Positions 7,060 through 10,102 of a DNA stretch of 10,102 bases are shown one piece after another. The position numbers were made by a program, and so were the translations under genes. A model generated the notes under the pieces. The model saw only the letters and a program-made list of their open reading frames with translations. It was not told where the DNA came from and did no database searches. Positions within the stretch are counted from its first letter, which is position 1. Each line of letters opens with the position of its first letter. Location: NCBI GenBank assembly GCA_035705985.1, contig DASSVP010000244.1, positions 1 to 10,102 of the forward strand. Direction: 5' to 3'. The stretch comes from JACVRW01 sp035705985 (lineage in GTDB: Bacteria > Actinomycetota > Thermoleophilia > Solirubrobacterales > Thermoleophilaceae).

Positions 7060-8231
7060 AGCCACGCCGAGGCAGCGACCGTCAGGGCCGCGAGCGCAAT
7101 GCCGACGCGCGGGAGGTGACGGAGCGCCCACGCGACGAGCGGCACCGCCAGCGGGAGCCCGGCCAGCAGGTGACGCGGCGGAAACCAGAATCCGAACATC
7201 GTGGGCGCGCCGAACGTGGCCACGAGCAGCTGCGCCCCCAGCGCCGCGGCGCACAGCCCCGCCGCCACCTCGATCGCGCGCACGCCCGGCACCGCCCTCG
7301 CCAGCCCGTCGCGCCGTGAGCGCCACAGCCACCAGAGGCCAGCGAAAGCGAGCGCGAACACCGGCGCCCAGCGCAGCAGGCCGTAGTTGCGGTCGAGGAA
7401 CAGCGCCACGAGCCGGTAGGCGCGCCCGAGGTAGCCCGCGGGAAAGTCCGCGTCGGTGGCGGTCTCGCCCGCCACGTCCGCGGCGTACGGGGTTGGCCCG
7501 CCGTACACGGCCTCGTTGATGCCCACGTAGATGGCGACCGAGAACAGCGACAGCTCGATCGCCCCGACCGCCAGCGTCCGCCGGCGCGATCGCCAGATCG
7601 AGCGCGCCGCGAAGGCGCCGATCACGACGCCCGCCGCCACGAACTTCGTACCGAGCCACGGAAGCGAGCCGAGCAGGACGAAGCAGGCGAACGCGTCCCG
7701 CCGCGACACGCGCTCGTCGAGCCGCAGCGCCAGCAGCGCGGCGCCCGCGAGCGCGGCCGCCGCGGCGAGCTCGGGGTACACCGCGCTGCCGTAGGCGAGG
7801 AGCGGCGGGCTGAGGCCCACGGCGACGGCCGCCCCGAGCGCCCACGGATCAGGCGCCACTCGCAGCCCCAGCCGGTACGCGAGCGCCATCGCCAGCGCGG
7901 CGATCGCCGCCAGGAAGAGCTCGACCGCCCTCTCGCCGCCCAGCGCCCAGGCCGGCGCGATCAGCAGCGGGAAGCCCACCCCGTGCGGCTCGTTCAGCCG
8001 TCCCTCGGTCTCGCGTCCGTGACGGTCCAGCTCGTGCGGGTAGAAGTCCGCGTACGCCCGCGAGGCGTACTCGTCGAGCACGTCGACGTCGCCGTCCTCC
8101 ACCAGCGACTCGGCCGCGAGCAGGTAGTGCGGCTCGTCGCCGCCGTAGTCCGAGCGATCGAAGGCGTCCAGCCCGAGCGTGGCCGCGTAGACGCCGAAGA
8201 GCAGCAGCCAGAGGGCAAGGGTGCGGCGCAT
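6831..8231 (-). CDS. Polytopic membrane protein, GT-C/GT39-like glycosyltransferase
   Basis: A 466-residue integral membrane protein with roughly ten hydrophobic segments. After the first segment comes the acidic loop motif SDYGGDEPHYLLAAESL (27-43), the DE-type catalytic loop seen in lipid-linked-sugar-using GT-C enzymes, then NEPHGVGFPLLIAPAWALGG (80-99) and, late, FGFWFPPRHLLAGLPLAVPL (346-365). GT-C enzymes transfer sugars from polyprenyl-phosphate donors outside the membrane; donor and acceptor here are unknown. ATG 8231 is chosen because the first membrane segment follows at once and a TANNNT box lies 10 bp upstream; GTG 8252 (473 residues) is a real alternative and starts 6 bp after the stop of the preceding gene. 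The last membrane segment ends near residue 444; the final ~20 residues are arginine-rich and antisense to the conserved end of the facing glycosyltransferase, so they look like run-on tail. Confidence 0.85.
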   Translation of the reverse strand: MRRTLALWLLLFGVYAATLGLDAFDRSDYGGDEPHYLLAAESLVEDGDVDVLDEYASRAYADFYPHELDRHGRETEGRLNEPHGVGFPLLIAPAWALGGERAVELFLAAIAALAMALAYRLGLRVAPDPWALGAAVAVGLSPPLLAYGSAVYPELAAAAALAGAALLALRLDERVSRRDAFACFVLLGSLPWLGTKFVAAGVVIGAFAARSIWRSRRRTLAVGAIELSLFSVAIYVGINEAVYGGPTPYAADVAGETATDADFPAGYLGRAYRLVALFLDRNYGLLRWAPVFALAFAGLWWLWRSRRDGLARAVPGVRAIEVAAGLCAAALGAQLLVATFGAPTMFGFWFPPRHLLAGLPLAVPLVAWALRHLPRVGIALAALTVAASAWLYADVRWGGGSLVTDRPDAPFGPLTELWPLFEPGGGWPYWLAGAIGVALALLAAREARAARHSRQTAGATRARYSG

Positions 8232-8241
8232 CCGGAGCCGC

Positions 8242-8247
8242 ACCCTA
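8242..8247 (-). promoter_or_regulatory. Possible -10 box before the GT-C gene
   Basis: On the minus strand TAGGGT fits TANNNT and ends 10 bases before ATG 8231, the same spacing as at the acyl-CoA dehydrogenase start. It would give an almost leaderless transcript in addition to read-through from upstream. If GTG 8252 is the true start, the box is inside the gene. Confidence 0.25.
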
Positions 8248-8258
8248 GCCACGCACGT

Positions 8259-8615
8259 CTAGGTGAGAACGCCGATCTCCTCCTGATAGATCGCCATCTG
8301 CCGTCCGAGGCCCTCGCCGAGCGCGACGTCGACGATTCCGAGGTCGTTGACCACCAGCAGCGCCTTGGTCACGACCCGCTGGAAGTCCTCGGCCCGACGC
8401 ACCGCGTCGATCTGATCCTCACTGCCGCGCAGCAGCTCGAACCCCTGCAGCTCCCCGCCGTGCGGCGTGAGCAGGCACACCTCGAAGCTCTCGATGCGCC
8501 CGTCGGCCTGCATCTGGCCGTACAGCTCGATGGTCTCGTTGAAGACATCGAGCGCGCGTTCCTCCCGCCCGCGGACTACTTCTCCCCAGCCGATGAACAG
8601 CCCGGCATCAGCCAT
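8259..8615 (-). CDS. Protein of unknown function, 118 aa, probable ferredoxin-like (dimeric alpha-beta barrel) fold
   Basis: I do not recognise a named family. The sequence reads as a beta-alpha-beta-beta-alpha-beta unit: strand GLFIGWGEV (5-13), a long amphipathic helix (about 16-38), strands around IESFEVCLLTP (41-51) and GFELLRG (58-64), a second helix (about 66-85), strand KALLVVNDLGIVDVAL (83-98), then a short C-terminal helix. This order is typical of dimeric alpha-beta barrel proteins, but no catalytic residue can be assigned. It has no signal peptide or membrane segment and is acidic. The start at ATG 8615 is fixed by the best Shine-Dalgarno of the window. It lies 41 bp after the acyl-CoA dehydrogenase and just before the GT-C gene on the same strand. 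The context does not settle a role. The gene is real by its ribosome site, codon use and exact fit between its neighbours. Confidence 0.85.
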   Translation of the reverse strand: MADAGLFIGWGEVVRGREERALDVFNETIELYGQMQADGRIESFEVCLLTPHGGELQGFELLRGSEDQIDAVRRAEDFQRVVTKALLVVNDLGIVDVALGEGLGRQMAIYQEEIGVLT

Positions 8616-8617
8616 GG

Positions 8618-8625
8618 TTCCTCCT
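8618..8625 (-). promoter_or_regulatory. Strong Shine-Dalgarno for the 118-aa protein
   Basis: On the minus strand AGGAGGAA ends 2 bases before ATG 8615, with the AGGAGG core 4 bases from it. This is the only near-perfect anti-16S match I see in the window and it decides the start. It suggests this small protein is made at a higher rate than its neighbours. Confidence 0.75.
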
Positions 8626-8646
8626 GGGTTCGGGGGTGTCGGTCCA

Positions 8647-8652
8647 AACCTA
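8647..8652 (-). promoter_or_regulatory. Possible internal -10 box for the 118-aa gene
   Basis: Minus-strand TAGGTT fits TANNNT, 31 bases before ATG 8615 in the 41-bp gap after the acyl-CoA dehydrogenase stop. It would leave a leader of about 25 bases that includes the Shine-Dalgarno site, a consistent leadered arrangement. No -35 is evident. Confidence 0.25.
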
Positions 8653-8656
8653 CCCC

Positions 8657-9790
8657 TCAGCAGCCCAGGGCGCGAGCGATAACGATCTGCTGGACCTCGT
8701 CGGTCCCCTCGCCGATGGTGAGGATCTTGGCGTCGCGGTAGAAGCGGCAGACCGGGTACTCCTCGATGTAGCCGTAGCCGCCATGGATCTGCACGGCCTC
8801 CTCGGTCGCTCGCACAGCGAGCCGGCCGGTCTTGAGCTTCGCCTGCGCGGCAGTGAGCGAGAAGCTGCGGCCCAGGTCCTTCTCAAGCGCGGCCTTGTAG
8901 GTGAGCAGGCGCGCTGCCTCGATCTCGGTGGAGAGGTCCGCGAGCTTCGCCTGGATCGCCTGGTACTTCGAGATCGGCTGTCCGAATGCGACGCGCTGCT
9001 TCGCGTAGGCGAGCGCCTCGTCGAGCGCCCCCTGCGCCAGGCCCACGCCCATCGCGGACACGCCGATCCGGCCGCCGTCGAGCGTCTGGAGGAACTGCTT
9101 GAAGCCCTGTCCGCGCGGGCCGACGAGGTTGTCCTCGGGCACGCGGCAGTCCTCGAAGGTCAGCGGCCGAGTGTCCGACGCGTTCCAGCCCATCTTCCGG
9201 TACGGCTCGCCGATCTGGTAGCCGGGCGTGCCGTTCGGGACGAGCAGGTTCGAGACCTCCCCGTCGCCGGTGCGGGCGGTGATCGTGACGAACCCGGATA
9301 TGTCCGTGCCGCTGTTGGTGATGAACTGCTTCGCCCCGTTGACGACCCATTCCTCGCCGTCCAGCTCGGCGCGCGTGCGCACGTTCCCGGCGTCCGACCC
9401 CGCCTCCGGCTCGGTGAGCCCGAACGCCCCGAGCCGCTCGCCGGCGCAGAGCCGCGGCATCCACTCCGACTTCAGCTCGTCCGAGCCGAACGCGTAGAGG
9501 GGCCAGGTGCCGAGCGAGGTGTGCGCCGCCACGGTGATGGCGACGCTCGAGTCCACGCGTGCGAGCTCCTCGATCGCAAGCGCGTAGCTGAGGTTGTCGG
9601 CTCCGCCGCCGCCGTACTCCTCGGGATACGGGATGCCCATCAGCCCCAGCTCGCCGAGCTTGGCGACGAGCTCGTAGGGGAAGCGCTTCTCCCGGTCGAG
9701 CTCCTCGGCCACGGGGCGCACCTCGCCGTCGGCGAAGTCGCGCACGAGCCGGCGGATCTGGCTCTGTTCCTCGGTCAGGTCGAACTGCAT
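8657..9790 (-). CDS. Acyl-CoA dehydrogenase (FAD-dependent, short/branched-chain type)
   Basis: A 377-residue soluble flavoenzyme that introduces the alpha-beta double bond into acyl-CoAs and passes electrons to ETF. Length and domain order are normal: N-terminal helices opening MQFDLTEEQSQIRRLVRDF; the beta domain with FGLTEPEAGSDAG (123-135) and the strand VNGAKQFITNSG (151-162); then the C-terminal helical domain with QRVAFGQPISKYQAIQ (265-280), IHGGYGYIEEYPVCRFYRD (335-353) and TIGEGTDEVQ (358-367). The catalytic base is probably E361, in the GEGT position used by short/medium-chain and branched-chain enzymes. ATG 9790 is preferred to GTG 9838 because MQFDLTEEQ is the standard family N-terminus and the 16 extra residues are not. 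It is the first gene of a minus-strand run. Exact substrate (isobutyryl-, 2-methylbutyryl-, short straight-chain or another acyl-CoA) cannot be read from sequence. Confidence 0.93.
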   Translation of the reverse strand: MQFDLTEEQSQIRRLVRDFADGEVRPVAEELDREKRFPYELVAKLGELGLMGIPYPEEYGGGGADNLSYALAIEELARVDSSVAITVAAHTSLGTWPLYAFGSDELKSEWMPRLCAGERLGAFGLTEPEAGSDAGNVRTRAELDGEEWVVNGAKQFITNSGTDISGFVTITARTGDGEVSNLLVPNGTPGYQIGEPYRKMGWNASDTRPLTFEDCRVPEDNLVGPRGQGFKQFLQTLDGGRIGVSAMGVGLAQGALDEALAYAKQRVAFGQPISKYQAIQAKLADLSTEIEAARLLTYKAALEKDLGRSFSLTAAQAKLKTGRLAVRATEEAVQIHGGYGYIEEYPVCRFYRDAKILTIGEGTDEVQQIVIARALGC

Positions 9791-9800
9791 GCGGCCGCGG

Positions 9801-9806
9801 ATGCTA
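9801..9806 (-). promoter_or_regulatory. Possible -10 box for the acyl-CoA dehydrogenase operon
   Basis: Minus-strand TAGCAT fits TANNNT and ends 10 bases before ATG 9790, within the 35-bp gap to the divergent gene. There is no Shine-Dalgarno before ATG 9790, which agrees with a nearly leaderless mRNA. Any -35 element would have to lie inside the start of the divergent gene. Confidence 0.35.
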
Positions 9807-9825
9807 ATGAGAAACTGCCACCGGC

Positions 9826-10102
9826 TTGGCGCATTCACTCACGCCCTTTCTCGCGCAGGCCGGCGACGAGTCGCTCACCGACCTCGCCGTCGCGGACGGC
9901 CTCCCGGACGGCTTCACCACGGCCGACCTCGCCCAGGTCGGCTTCGAGGGCGATGCGCGCGCCCGCGCGCTCGACCTCTCGGTGGCCGACGCGCGCTTCT
10001 CGCCGGACGTGCTCGAGGCGGCGGCGCGGCGCGCGGTCGAGGCGTGGGCCGAGGCGGTCGACGGCGACGACGCCGCACTCGAGCGCGTGGCGTCGCCGGC
10101 GG
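9826..10102 (+). CDS. Start of a divergent gene, possibly Tim44-like (3'-truncated)
   Basis: A plus-strand frame after the TGA at 9808-9810 stays open to the window edge with almost every codon ending in G or C, which marks it as coding. Neither ATG nor GTG occurs early in the frame: the first usable start is TTG 9826 (92 residues visible), then GTG 9982. The TTG is preferred because the coding-type codon use begins within a few codons of it. The visible protein is acidic, without a signal peptide or membrane segment. The stretch ARFSPDVLEAAARRAVEAWAEAVDGDDA is reminiscent of the opening helices of Tim44-like (NTF2-fold) domains, where a Phe-x-Pro precedes two helices and an acidic turn. This is resemblance only. 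It shares a 35-bp divergent control region with the acyl-CoA dehydrogenase gene. Confidence 0.6.
   Translation, partial: MAHSLTPFLAQAGDESLTDLAVADGLPDGFTTADLAQVGFEGDARARALDLSVADARFSPDVLEAAARRAVEAWAEAVDGDDAALERVASPA

Noticed and set aside
6166..7845. Long minus-strand frame (559 codons) overlapping the GT2 and GT-C genes
   Set aside because: Arg/Ala/Gly-rich with no domain signal, out of phase with the clearly membrane-spanning GT-C frame on the same strand and antisense to GT2.

Overview
The window is about 70% GC, with GC-ending codons almost everywhere, frequent GTG starts, very small intergenic gaps and few Shine-Dalgarno sequences. Together with the gene content (MeaB-type GTPase, stand-alone CHAD protein, DPM1-like and GT-C glycosyltransferases, acyl-CoA dehydrogenase) this suggests a high-GC actinobacterium, possibly of the Thermoleophilia/Solirubrobacterales kind. 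The phylum-level guess is an inference from composition and protein style, not a database match.

Layout. (A) 1-2469, plus strand: the 3' part of a large FtsX/MacB-type ABC permease, followed by two small VOC-fold (glyoxalase-superfamily) genes. Each overlaps the gene before it by a few bases, so the three look translationally coupled. (B) 2470-2792: a 323-bp stretch without a convincing gene, ending in a possible promoter. (C) 2793-7059, plus strand: a tight run of meaB-like GTPase, CHAD-domain protein and an 801-codon frame joining a membrane-anchored phosphodiesterase (alkaline phosphatase superfamily) to a DPM1-like family-2 glycosyltransferase. Gaps are 9 and 4 bp. (D) 9790-6831, minus strand: acyl-CoA dehydrogenase, a 118-aa protein of unknown function, and a polytopic GT-C-like membrane protein. 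The last of these runs tail-to-tail into the plus-strand gene with a 229-bp overlap. (E) 9826 to the edge, plus strand: the start of a divergent gene, perhaps Tim44-like, cut off by the window.

Functional reading (inference). The DPM1-like domain would make a polyprenyl-phosphate sugar at the cytoplasmic face, and the facing GT-C-type membrane protein is the kind of enzyme that uses such lipid-linked sugars. The two convergent genes may therefore belong to one cell-envelope glycosylation theme. MeaB (cobalamin-dependent mutase chaperone) and the acyl-CoA dehydrogenase fit branched or odd-chain acyl-CoA catabolism, although no mutase lies in the window.

The most unusual points are the phosphodiesterase-glycosyltransferase junction and the 3' overlap. 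The junction has intergenic-like features (hairpin, AT-ending codons, TAG box plus GTG) but no in-frame stop. The overlap places the wobble positions of the two genes opposite each other. I see no CRISPR array, insertion sequence, tRNA, rRNA or clearly new defence or mobile system.
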